Assembly: GCA_003427395.1 (NCBI GenBank)
Contig: BFEA01000105.1
Coordinates: forward strand, 1,953,127-1,984,592
From: Chara braunii
Lineage: Eukaryota; Streptophyta; Charophyceae; Charales; Characeae
Length of the DNA: 31,466 nt
Direction of reading: 5' to 3'
Shown: in pieces, positions 19,557 to 28,320 of the stretch
Numbering within the stretch: the stretch's first letter is position 1
Layout: every line of letters starts with the position of its first letter
Notes under the pieces: model-generated
The model's database searches: none
The model's input: only the letters and a program-made list of their open reading frames with translations
What the model was told of the DNA's origin: nothing
Program-made: the position numbers and the translations under genes

Positions 19557-19559
19557 CAT

Positions 19560-20498
19560 GATAATGACAGGAGCAGCTCGCCTATGTGAAGAGCTCGTCC
19601 AGCCAGGTTTCCCCCATACTGTGACCTTGCAGGCTTTGCCTGCCTGCTTCTTCCCTATGGATGGCTGCCCATCCACCACTCCGGGCCCGCCCATCGGGTA
19701 GGCCTCGGTATAGGCCTGCTGGCCTCACCCTGGCTCGAGGTTAACCCGGCGGCCCAGAAAAAAGGAAAAAAAACTTGCTATTCCTCTCGCACCGTAGCCC
19801 TATACCCTGCCCATCCCTCCTTTTTAGCCTACTTAGGCCCCGAATCACGTGGCTGCTAAGCCGCGCGACATCTTTTAGGTAGAATAAGTCTAGTCTCAGA
19901 CTTTCTACGACCGCACACCCCTGCGGCCATGTCGAGACCCGCGGACGACAGGCCATACCGCCGACTCCCGCTGTCTCGAACGGACGCCGTTGTCGTCACA
20001 TGTCAACGACGTCAGGCTTTAGGTTTCTCAGTTATAGGGTTGGTCTGAACAACTTTTGGCAACGTCAATCTCATCCAGTTCCTCAATCCCATAAAAAAAT
20101 CGGACAGCGACTGACCTTGACAAACTCGGGCAGAAACCCTCCCAGGGGTTTCTGTCCCGACAGCGGTTCTCCGAGTGGTGGTACTCCGATTGCACATTGC
20201 CGCATTACAATGTTCATCAGTAGGATCGACAAATGATGAGCAGGGCAGTTCCATGTTTCGGAACCCCCAGGTCGCAACTGCTTGCTGTCTTAGAGCATAG
20301 GCCCCTTAGTCTTACTGAGTATGTTGTCGTGGCAGCGGGGTGGCAGGTCTTCGAATATGCACCGTCTGTTGTAGCTGTGATTGCAGCTTTTGTATTGTCC
20401 ATGGCTGCCTTCCATTGCCACCTCTGGATGTTGTATAGCAGAGTTCGCTGTCCCCCAAGCTCGGTGCCGCCCCAATTCTCGTCACTGTCTCCTGTAGC
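19560..20498. other. Unassigned stretch with a further stem-loop
   Basis: Contains a stem-loop at 20127-20159 (13 bp with one bulged T; CAGAAACCC/GGGTTTCTG at its core) and several small palindromes. No credible gene. The 3' UTR of the following minus-strand LINE should lie in the upper part (about 20240-20498), but I see no poly-T marking its end and no copy of the 19-nt stem-loop. Confidence 0.4.
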
Positions 20499-22130
20499 TC
20501 AGCTTTGTCCACTGCCAATGGCATCGGGCTGGGGGGGCGGGGGTGCATGGGGGCGAGCGATGATCGGAGGTTGGGGGGGGAGGGATGATACAAGAGGGAA
20601 GTTAGTCGGGAGGTACGGGACCTGAAAGTCAGTAAGGGGCTTTCGTTGCCATGTCCCCTCTGAGCACCTCCACGGTTTCCATAGGATGGTCAATTTGTCA
20701 TCCAACTTACTGAACCTCCTATGGGGATCCTGCCAGATTTGGATGTAAGAGTCATAAATGGTCTGTTTGGCCTGTGGTTCATTTTCATTGCAGTATTCTT
20801 GCATAATGTTTTTCCACGCCTCCCAGGTGCGGGATCTAATCACCTCTTCGACAACTTGTTGGGCTTGCTGCAGACCGAACTAATTGTCATTCCTTTCAAA
20901 GGAGCATCTAGCACGCCAGGCCAGCATTAGGATATGCAGCCGTGTGTATGAGAACAGGTTAGCTGCGAAGGGGGACCAGTGGGCTGGTAAATGTCGATTC
21001 TCTCCCAGCAACAGAAGCCCCAGCTTCCATGGGATGTGGAACGTCGTCAAAGAGTGAAAGGTGGCGTCCCACCAGCGCCACAGCTGGGCAACCATCGGGC
21101 ACGCTAGGAAACAGTGTTCAAGCGTTGCTCTGGCAGGCGGGCCCGTTCTCCCGCAGTAGGCACAAATGGGGGACAACTGGCCTTTCTGTTCCAGATCTGT
21201 TCTTGATACCAACCAGTCCGGTGTGGGGAGACAGCGGTGTATGATTTGCCACTGCAGAGACCGAAGGTTTGTGGGCATAATCTTTGCATATGTCGACCAT
21301 GGCAGATTGTGCAGCAGGGTCGAGTCCATAGGTGAGTCCCTTGCCCATCGGTCAGTTATGATCTGGGTAGTGGGTGCGTCTGGGTTTGAGGTTCTGTAAC
21401 CCCCTTTTACAGAATAGTCCCAGACATGCATAGGCTTCTCCCCAGGCCATTCCCATTCCTCCGGGTCAAAGGCCAGGGTCGCAATCGGCTTGGAGGGTTC
21501 ATAGACAAAGAGGTCGTCTTTCGGATTCCCCACCACACGTACAAGCATCTGATCAGCCCGGTTGTGATCGCAGTTAAGTTCATCATTGCGTGTGAGCTTT
21601 GACATCCTTGCCCCCAGGCGGAGGGGTTCATGGGCTTCGAGGTTGCAGGCCCAGGAGTTACAGTGATGTACTCTATAGATGGCACGTGGTAAGGGCAAAT
21701 CAGAATGTTTACACACTCAATCTCCCTTTTCAATGGTCGGGCCTTTCTTGAGTGTCAGGTGCCAGGCCAGTGGCACGGCTTCTCGTAGGATACGCAGCTT
21801 GTCCTCCACGTGTTTGACATACTTTATTCCTTTTTGGAGTTGGGTTGCGGATATCCAGTTCCCTGTACGAACGTCCCAGAGGCTTCCTATTGTATATATA
21901 CCTTTTTTGGCCCAGGAGAGCCAGGGGAGTTCGTTGTGAGTGGGAAGGGATTGCCTGCGCTGTCCACAATATGGGGGTTGCCAAATATAGGTTGCCTCCA
22001 TATATCGCGCCACCTATCCGGAGTGCGTTTTTCTTTCGGTCCCACCCGTCTCCAAAGCTTGATCGTGTTCGGCCACATGGGGTCCTTGGCAGTATCTTGC
22101 TTGGTGGCCTGTTCCGGTGTCTCCTCATGT
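20499..22130 (-). pseudogene. LINE ORF2 connection and zf-RVT zinc finger region
   Basis: Three overlapping frames continue the RT: RRVGPKEKRTPDRWRDIWRQ (22078-21887), then GSLWDVRTGNWISATQLQKG (22013-21717), then a 278-aa frame (21716-20880). The last has FDPEEWEWPGEKP, LRSLQWQIIHRCLPTPDWLV and a zinc finger with Cys185, Cys188, His201 and Cys206, followed by PMVAQLWRWW. A frameshift near 20880 moves the carboxy part to 20843-20499 (IRSRTWEAWKNIMQEYC and a Pro-rich tail). The zinc finger is intact. This domain is thought to bind nucleic acid in related LINEs; that role is from the family, not from this sequence. Confidence 0.8.
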
Positions 22131-22176
22131 GATTGGTGGGACTCCGAGGCGGACGGGACGGTCCAATGGGAGTTTG

Positions 22177-23574
22177 TCAGCCATTCAAATGGGTGTGTAT
22201 CTGGTCTGGGGTTACCATTACCGGTGCGAGGTGTTTGATCTGCGTGCAGGCCAATGGCGCCCAGGGTATATCGTCACCTGTGAGGAGTCTGATGACCACT
22301 TTGAAAATAAGGGCCTCGCTTTCCCGTTCCGGATCCAATATTCTGAGTCCTCCTTTTGTCCTTGGTTGTGTCAATACGTCCCATTTAACCCGGTTCATGC
22401 AGCTCGGAGACTCTGCTCTGTTTTTCCACAGATAGGTCGTAAGAGCTTTTCTAAGCCTTGCATATTGTTTTCGGTTGAGGGGCCACACTGCAAGTTTGTA
22501 CCAGATTGCTGTGAGAACAACATTATTGATGGCCAGTGCACGTCCCACTAACGAGGTGTGCAGGCCAGCCCACTTACTCAATTTGTCCACTGCAAGGTCC
22601 ACCAAGGCGTCTCCATGGTCTAGGGGGGGGCCAAGTGCCGTCAGTTTAACACCCAAGATTCTAATTGCAGTATCCCTTTGTGCCCATGAAATCAGTGGTT
22701 GTGGCGGCGGCCCTATGCCTTGTGGGTGCATCCACCACCCCTCCGTTTTTGCGCCCCAGTCCACCTTCATATCCGCCGTCAGTGAGAACAGGTGGATGAC
22801 TTGTGTCAATGCGTGAAGGCTCTGGTCATCCGCCCTAATGAGCACGGTGAGATCATCTGCAAAGAGCGATGTCACCGGGACCAAATGTTTTGGCAGATCT
22901 GGGATGGGGACTCTGTGTATCTGTGGGTGAGCTCTAATAAGTGACGCGAGAGTCTCCATGACAATGACAAAGAGCAGAGGCGCTATGGGATCCCCTTGGC
23001 GCACCGATCTTTGAAGTGGGATTGGGGCCGCAAGGTGACTATTTAACATGATATTGGTCGAGGCCGATCTATGAAAGAGTTGTATCCACTTGCTGAACAC
23101 AGGCCCAAAGTTCATCTTTGTGAGGCACAAATCAAGAAAGTCTCAGTCAACGTGATCATAGGCCTTCTCAAAGTAAATAAAAAGAACAACTGCTTGGAGT
23201 TTGTGCTGTCTGGCATATTTGATGGTCTCGTTGACTAAGAGGACATTGTCCTGAATGTTGCGATTGGGCATGAATCCCGTCTGGTCCGGGTGAATAAGCA
23301 AGTTCATGAGTGGCAGCAATCTTTTAGTGAGTGTCTTAGCGATAATTTTGTAAGGGACTGGAAGGAGAGTGATAGGCCTATAGTTTCGTATGTTTTCCTT
23401 ATCCCCTTTTTTGTAGAGGAGGGTGGTAACTCTTTGTCCCATCATGCCCCCCAAGGATCCTTCCCTCTGCACCGCTCGTATGTACTCCATAAGATCTTCA
23501 CTCAGCAGCTCCCAAAACTGCGCCCAGAATTCCTTAGGGAAGGAATCCACCCCTGGTGTTTTCTCATCTTCCAT
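22177..23574 (-). pseudogene. LINE reverse transcriptase, nearly complete, inactivated
   Basis: One reading frame runs from about 23590 to 22177 with a single TGA at 23143-23145. The context (YDHVD, stop, DFLDLCLTKMNFG) shows that this TGA replaced the TGG of the usual DHVDW. Motifs in order: KTPGVDSFPKEFW, TLLYKKGDKENIRNYRPI, LLPVPYKII, HPDQTGFMPNRNIQDN, motif A VVLFIYFEKAYDHVD, motif B RQGDPIAPLLFVIVMETLA, motif C LFADDLTVLI, then the thumb with LVGRALAINNVVLTAIWYK. In motif A the catalytic Asp of 'DFEKAYD' is Tyr, so the polymerase would be dead even without the stop. Copy 2 of this window keeps that Asp. Confidence 0.85.
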
Positions 23575-23594
23575 ATCTTGCAGGGCTTCCTTTG

Positions 23595-24540
23595 ATGGTT
23601 AATGAAAAACCCAAGATTTAGGGTCTTTTGCCGCATCACCACAAGCAATGTCGTGGGAATTCCACAAACAAACAATGCAGACTCATAATACAAACGAGCA
23701 CATATTGACGAACGGTTGACCCAACCTGGGGCCAACCCCACAGGACGTAGCCCTACCGGGAGCGCTGCGCCCCACCCGGGCTGAAGCAACGGAGAGCGGA
23801 TGTGCGTTGGGGTGGAAACCACAAACCAATTAACATGTTCACGACAGCTTGGCGGAGCGCGGCGATGGCGCGTGTTGGGACTTCCATTGAGGCGAGGCAG
23901 GAGGGGTGTATGGTTGGTAGGGAGTCGTGGATGCCACATGGGGGAAGCGCGAGACAGATTAGTGTGACGGTGCATGGTGGGGAGGCTGTTGGGTAGGGTA
24001 TGAGGATGCCATGTGCATTGGTGGATCGTTTGTATTACTGTGGAAAGAAAAGATAGTGTGTGTTTTGAAGAGAGGGAGGGTTGTTTGTGTCTTGGTTTTC
24101 TCTTCTCCTACCTCTGCCTCTATTTCTCTGTCTCTTGCTTCGTCTTACCTAATTGTTTGAAGATCGTTATACATAGATTGAATTCTCTGTGAGGCCGCGT
24201 CGACGGGCTTAACGCTGTCACTCACAACACAATCACCTTCAAGAAGTTTTAGGGAGGAGGCGGTGCCCTATTAATCTTTTCTCGTCAGTGCACTTTGCCA
24301 AGGGGTTGTACCAACACTGACTATGGGGAGGAGAAGGTGTTTCTCTCGCAGGAAGAGGCAAGGGATGAGTTTGGTCGGGATAACGGCCTGACAGTTGGAT
24401 CATGGGATTGCGGGAGTGGAGCGTCTCATGATGATCTGCAGAGTTTGGTGACTTCACGCAGTTCAAGGCAACTTCACGAGGCAAAGAGGGGCTCAGCGTG
24501 CAGCAGTTTATCGAAGTCGTCATCTAAAGTACTGCTCTAT
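23595..24540. other. Unassigned stretch between two LINEs
   Basis: No plausible gene or known repeat. The frame on the minus strand at 23975-23590 is Pro/Arg-rich read-through into the LINE. The region 24040-24180 is pyrimidine-rich. The region 24240-24530 has an open plus frame of 88 codons with no recognisable content. Confidence 0.4.
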
Positions 24541-25150
24541 TTTTTTTTATTTTTTTTTTAATTTTTTTTTTTAATTTTTTTAAGGCCCTTGTGCAAGACC
24601 TCTATCCTGGTGGTGGTAAGAGAACCACCGGGATTGAGGCTTTGCCTGGCGGGCCGCTCCATCTATTGGTNGGGAGCAGCACCTGCTGGAAACCGGGTCC
24701 AGCGTCCCTTAAATACATCTTTGCAGAGCAATACATTCATGCGGATGACGCCAATGTGCTGGAAACCGGGTCCAGCGTCCCGTGTCCAGTCTGCTCTCCC
24801 GTACNTCACCTGCAGTAGGGTTGGGTATTGGGGGGGACCACCGGGGGGCACCAGTGGGATCTCCTTCCATCCCCTAGCCTCTGCCATCCTCCTACTGTCC
24901 TCATGGCGCCTATTGCGTCTTTTTTTTTTTTACGAACATCATATCTTTTTTTTTTTGGAAGCAATACATCATTGGAAGTGACGCCGTTGTGCTGGAAACC
25001 GGGTCCAGCATCCCATAGCGGAACTCTACCCAGATCTAGCCTTTGCCTGCAGCATCGTCGGGGACTGGGGGGAGACCCACCGGGGGGCACCGGTGGGTGC
25101 TCCCTCCCTCCCCTAATTCCTACCGCCCTCCTATCCCAGCGTCCTCTGTA
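24541..25150 (-). other. Structured LINE 3' UTR with a duplicated module
   Basis: Minus-strand order: G-rich module with hairpin 25078-25095; 19-nt stem-loop 24991-25009; a GGCGTCA spacer ending in an A-run (poly-T 24946-24957), a 14-nt filler and a second A-run (24920-24930). A second G-rich module with hairpin 24839-24856 follows, then stem-loop 24758-24776, spacer, stem-loop 24685-24703, shared head, type A tail with GGTGGT/ACCACC at 24612-24629, and the poly(A). The copy at 12 kb has only one such module, so this one carries a duplication with internal A-runs. A diverged trace of a further stem-loop may sit at 25244-25262. Confidence 0.75.
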
Positions 25151-25256
25151 CAACATATCGAAACTAGGATGTCCAAGTAATAGTGAGACTTGTGGAATCA
25201 ATCATGCAACAAAAACTCAGAGAAAACAGTCTGACACCATAGTGCTAAAAACTGAG

Positions 25257-27266
25257 TCAGAAATTTTTCCAATTATGGGTCGGGTCTAAGGTGAGCCACC
25301 CAACCACTGCAGTGCTGATTTTAGGTCCCCAGATATTCCTCCAGGGCCAGCGGGTGGGGGGGAAGGGATCACCAAAATCCTGTGCGGGTCTCAGCTGTTC
25401 GCCGGGATTCACCGTGGTCCAGTCCTTAAAGTGAAGGTGGTAGTCGCGTTCCGCTCCTTGTTCTTCGTTCTGCTGGCCCAGCCTATCACCCGTACAGCTC
25501 ACCTTCGCAACCCAGCCCTCCCTTTCCCCGCCCAACCAATGCTCACAGAAACGGGAGATATTGTTCTTAATGTCCCTTCTGCTGTGCAGCTGATCTAGAT
25601 TCTCCTTGAATGTCTGCCATTGCTCCGCTATCTCATGCTGGAAGAGCAGTCTGATCTGTTCTGTGACTTCCCCCGCCTCCACCCTTGCCCCTTCCAGTGC
25701 CAGGATGCATCGTCGCCACCATATGGTCCATAGGATGGTGCGCCTACCAAGAGTGAACATGTTGGCTACAAAGGTGTTGTCCCAAGAGGGGGGGTAGTGC
25801 CCTAACAGGATCGCTCGCCATTCCCATGGCCATACGGAGCCTGGGACGATGTGCTGCCATATCCTATCCCACCACCTCCATAACAGGACTGCTCCAGGGC
25901 ACTGGAGGAAGATGTGCTCAATCGTCTCGGAGCGCCTATGGCCGGGGAAGTTCTGTCGGCAACCTCGACACCAGGGAAGCGCCCTTCCTTGCTGTTCGAG
26001 CTGTGTATGGTCGATCAGCCAGTCATTGGCCGGTAGGCAGCGATGAGTGATTTGCCACTGGAGGGAAGAAATTTTCGCTGGCCTTTGCTGGTGCCCGCTG
26101 AACCATCGGATGGATCGAAGGGCGCTTCGGTCTACATTGAGATGGCGCTGCCATCTGTCGGCTACCGCCTCTTTAAGTCTGTGTTTAGGTCTGAGCATTC
26201 GGTAGACAGTCTTTGTTCTGAGGGTGGCTAGATGGACTGTCTGTTTCCTGGCCAGTCTGTCGGTCCACGACCATTGCCAGTTTTGGGGATCAAAAGGGAG
26301 AGTCCCGATTGGGCTCTGCAGTCGGTACGCTTTCCACTCTTTCCCTTCTTCAATTACCCAGATGCGATAAACTTCTGGTTTGTCTTTCCAGAAAAAGGGT
26401 TGTCTACTTCCTTGCAGCTGGCCGGTTGCTGTAATAGTGTAGCCTTCGATTAGGACTTGTGTTTGCTCTATTGTGTGGACCTGGCCTACTTGTGTAGTGT
26501 GGCCAGGTAGCCCCACCCAATCGCCTGCTTCGAGCGTAGGGCCTTTCTTAAGTGTGGCATACCATTGGATGGGGAAGCTTTCAATAAGTTCATCCAGTGT
26601 GGACTCGAGTGAGTGGCAGTAGCGCAGACAGTTTCTCATTCTTGCTGCACTCTTCCACTCTCCCCTTTCGTCATCCCAAAGATCCCCTACCCTAAGAACC
26701 CCATGTTTCACCCAATTTTTCCATGAAGCGTCCGAACTGTTCCTAACCTGGCCGAGGGAGTCTGTGATTAGTCTATTACCGAACAGTGGTTGTCTGATTA
26801 TCTCGTCCCATCTGTCCGGGGCAGGGCGGTCAAGGAGTGGGAGCTTCCTCCACGTGCGCAGGAGACGTATCCAGTGTTCTTCTATCGTGTCCCCATTTGA
26901 ATATCTCCTGGGGAGTCTCCAGTATCTGTCCTCAAGCCATATCAGAGGATCGATTTCCGGTGGGGTTGTCGGAGCCAAGGCCGCAATTTGCGCCAGTGCC
27001 AAAGGGACCCAAGGGGAGGAGGGGTTGAAAATAACCTGTTGTATCCAGTGAATGCTTAAGGTCTGAAATTGTGTGGGCGGGTCCACTATTCCAAGTCCTC
27101 CACCGGCCTTAGGTTGGATAACAGAGTCCCATGCCACTCGGCTGATGGCGTGGGTGTTACTGCTATCCCCTCTCCATAGGAAGGTCGCCAAATGTTGCTT
27201 GAGCGTCTTAAGACCCCCTTTGCTCAGGGGCCATAAGATAGCTCTATACCAAAGGGTGGCCAACAC
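25257..27266 (-). CDS. LINE ORF2 C-terminal 669 aa, open, with zf-RVT zinc finger
   Basis: This is the longest open frame in the window. It holds only the part of ORF2 after the RT palm: thumb (LWYRAILWPLSKGG, RVAWDSVIQPKAGGGLGI), connection region (PLFGNRLITDSLGQV; WYATLKKGPTLEAGDWVGLP), LPFDPQNWQWSW at about residues 323-334, LQWQITHRCLPANDWLIDH at 402-420 and the zinc finger with Cys433, Cys436, His451 and Cys456. A basic, Trp-rich carboxy region follows and ends in WLTLDPTHNWKNF. The absence of stops over 2 kb contrasts with the copy at 12 kb and suggests a younger insertion. The initial Met is only the first start-like codon of a truncated frame, so it is not an independent gene. Family role: part of the retrotransposition protein. 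Confidence 0.75.
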   Translation of the reverse strand: MLATLWYRAILWPLSKGGLKTLKQHLATFLWRGDSSNTHAISRVAWDSVIQPKAGGGLGIVDPPTQFQTLSIHWIQQVIFNPSSPWVPLALAQIAALAPTTPPEIDPLIWLEDRYWRLPRRYSNGDTIEEHWIRLLRTWRKLPLLDRPAPDRWDEIIRQPLFGNRLITDSLGQVRNSSDASWKNWVKHGVLRVGDLWDDERGEWKSAARMRNCLRYCHSLESTLDELIESFPIQWYATLKKGPTLEAGDWVGLPGHTTQVGQVHTIEQTQVLIEGYTITATGQLQGSRQPFFWKDKPEVYRIWVIEEGKEWKAYRLQSPIGTLPFDPQNWQWSWTDRLARKQTVHLATLRTKTVYRMLRPKHRLKEAVADRWQRHLNVDRSALRSIRWFSGHQQRPAKISSLQWQITHRCLPANDWLIDHTQLEQQGRALPWCRGCRQNFPGHRRSETIEHIFLQCPGAVLLWRWWDRIWQHIVPGSVWPWEWRAILLGHYPPSWDNTFVANMFTLGRRTILWTIWWRRCILALEGARVEAGEVTEQIRLLFQHEIAEQWQTFKENLDQLHSRRDIKNNISRFCEHWLGGEREGWVAKVSCTGDRLGQQNEEQGAERDYHLHFKDWTTVNPGEQLRPAQDFGDPFPPTRWPWRNIWGPKISTAVVGWLTLDPTHNWKNF

Positions 27267-27500
27267 GACGTTGTTGATAGCAAGAGCCCGCCCAAAAACA
27301 GCCGTTCATCACTTGTGACGGGTTTCCCTTTGGCTGTGACAGATGCTCCTAGAACTCTAAGGGGGTCACCCGGAGGAAGCCAGGTAATGTGCGGGTGTTC
27401 TGGTGGTCTTAAATTTCTATGGTGGATCTGATAGGGATTTTTTGGCTAGATTGAGTCGTGATCTTCTAATTTGTCGTGCTTGGAATTTACGTTTTAAAGT

Positions 27501-27509
27501 TTAAACTTT
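27501..27509. repeat. 9-bp target duplication (left) of the Mutator-like element
   Basis: TTAAACTTT is repeated exactly at 28312-28320, on the other side of the inverted repeats. Nine base pairs is the duplication length typical of Mutator-like elements. Confidence 0.65.
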
Positions 27510-28311
27510 GAAATAACTACGGCGCAGTCAGGGTTACAGTTTGTAATTGCATCTCAAACTTCGTTTTAGCAGTTTAGTCAGGCCCCGAGTTTCAAATGCA
27601 GTTGAAACTCGGGGTGGCGTTTTCTAGCAGTTCAGTCAGGCATATGGCTGTTGTTTTTTTTTTTTTTTTTCGGTCTTGCGCCGCATCACGCCGCGCCTTG
27701 CCGCGCCTGAAAAAAAAAAAACAAAAAAAAACAGCCCCATGGCTGGGGCATGGCCGAGATGTCTCGGCCACACCCCAGATGGGCCACGGCCAAGATGTCT
27801 CGGCCACACCCCAGATGGGCCACGGCCGAGATGTCTCGGCCACAGCCACCTTTCACAGGCAAACGCGGATGGAGCCAAAAAAAAAGGAAAAGAAAAAAAA
27901 AGAAAAAAAAAAGAAAAGAAACGAGGAGCTTTGAATCCACGTGGGGAGCTCAAGTTACACCAGTCCTTTGAGGAATGTATCTGGCCAGTATGTGAGGACC
28001 GTGAATCATATCGTTTTTTTTTGTTTCCTTTTTGCTGTGAGGTAGTTGTAGCGCCCTGCCAGCCAGGCAGGGCGGATTCCACGGGTTCCAGACAAGTACT
28101 GTACATCCTGTATCAGACCGCAATCACCGCATAAGGGATGCTTTTTTTCCTTTTTTTCTCATCTGCTGCTCGTGGATGGACGAGGGCCCTGGCTGAACTG
28201 CTACCGAGCCAAGTTTGAAATGCATTTCAAACTCGGGCCGTGACTGAAGTGCGGAAACGCAGTTTGAAGTGCATTTACAAACTGTTTTCGTGACTGTGCC
28301 GTAGTTACCCC
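27510..28311. mobile_element. Non-autonomous Mutator-like DNA element (MULE-type MITE), 802 bp
   Basis: Long terminal inverted repeats: 27510-27641 and 28190-28311 (about 130 and 120 bp) align in opposite orientation at roughly three quarters identity by eye. They share TAACTACGGC near the tips and ACAGTTTGTAA, CCCGAGTTT and TAGCAGTTCAG further in. Each arm also contains its own palindromes, such as the perfect 13-bp stem at 27583-27614. The interior is A/T homopolymer-rich, holds a 36-bp tandem repeat, and has no transposase. The 9-bp flanking duplication TTAAACTTT supports the boundaries. It lies just upstream of the 24-27 kb LINE. Confidence 0.7.
27752..27841. repeat. 36-bp tandem repeat of palindromes, two and a half copies
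   Basis: Each unit has GGCCGAGATGTCTCGGCC, an 8-bp stem on a 2-nt loop, followed by 18 bp (ACACCCCAGATGGGCCAC). Units start at 27752, 27788 and 27824. The second unit has one mismatch in the stem. It lies inside the Mutator-like element. Confidence 0.85.
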
Positions 28312-28320
28312 TTAAACTTT
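28312..28320. repeat. 9-bp target duplication (right)
   Basis: Second copy of TTAAACTTT, paired with 27501-27509. Confidence 0.65.

Larger units (their letters stand above)
20499..23593 (-). mobile_element. LINE-type retrotransposon copy 5, RT to zinc finger
   Basis: Minus-strand element truncated at about 23593, just before the RT palm, and reaching the ORF2 carboxy end near 20499. It covers RT motifs, the thumb and connection region and the zinc finger. It is closest to the fragment at 30630-31262 and distinct from the 12 kb and 24 kb subfamily. There are two or three frameshifts and one nonsense codon. No endonuclease is seen upstream (23595-24240 does not match one). No target duplication or poly(A) was found. 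Confidence 0.8.
24541..27440 (-). mobile_element. 5'-truncated LINE with type A 3' end (copy 6), best preserved
   Basis: The minus-strand element begins around 27400-27440. Coding text homologous to the RT-thumb linker is present (ITWLPPGDPLRVLG matching ISWAQRDTAIRILG of copy 5), followed by a deletion of about 20 residues and then GRALAINNVVLATLWYRA. It continues through a 669-aa open frame to 25257, then a 3' UTR with two copies of the G-rich module and three 19-nt stem-loops, and ends in the type A tail and a poly(A) (poly-T from about 24541). I could not find a target duplication at the ends. Confidence 0.8.

Noticed and set aside
20233-20625. 130-aa plus-strand frame
   Set aside because: Opposite the 3' end of the minus-strand LINE ORF2; ends in G-rich low-complexity sequence.
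25244-25262. Apparent eleventh copy of the 19-nt stem-loop
   Set aside because: Position fits, but the stem no longer pairs, so I did not count it.
27440-27480. Possible target duplication for the LINE at 24541-27440
   Set aside because: Compared with GTCGTCATCTAAAGTACTGC left of the poly-T; only a partial GTCGTGATCT similarity, not convincing.
27752-27841. Regular palindromic repeats resembling a CRISPR array
   Set aside because: Directly adjacent tandem units with no variable spacers, in eukaryotic DNA and inside a transposon.
27676-28134. 152-aa plus frame with a repeated RWATAEMSRPHP-like unit
   Set aside because: Product of the 36-bp tandem palindromes and A-runs in the Mutator-like element, not a gene.
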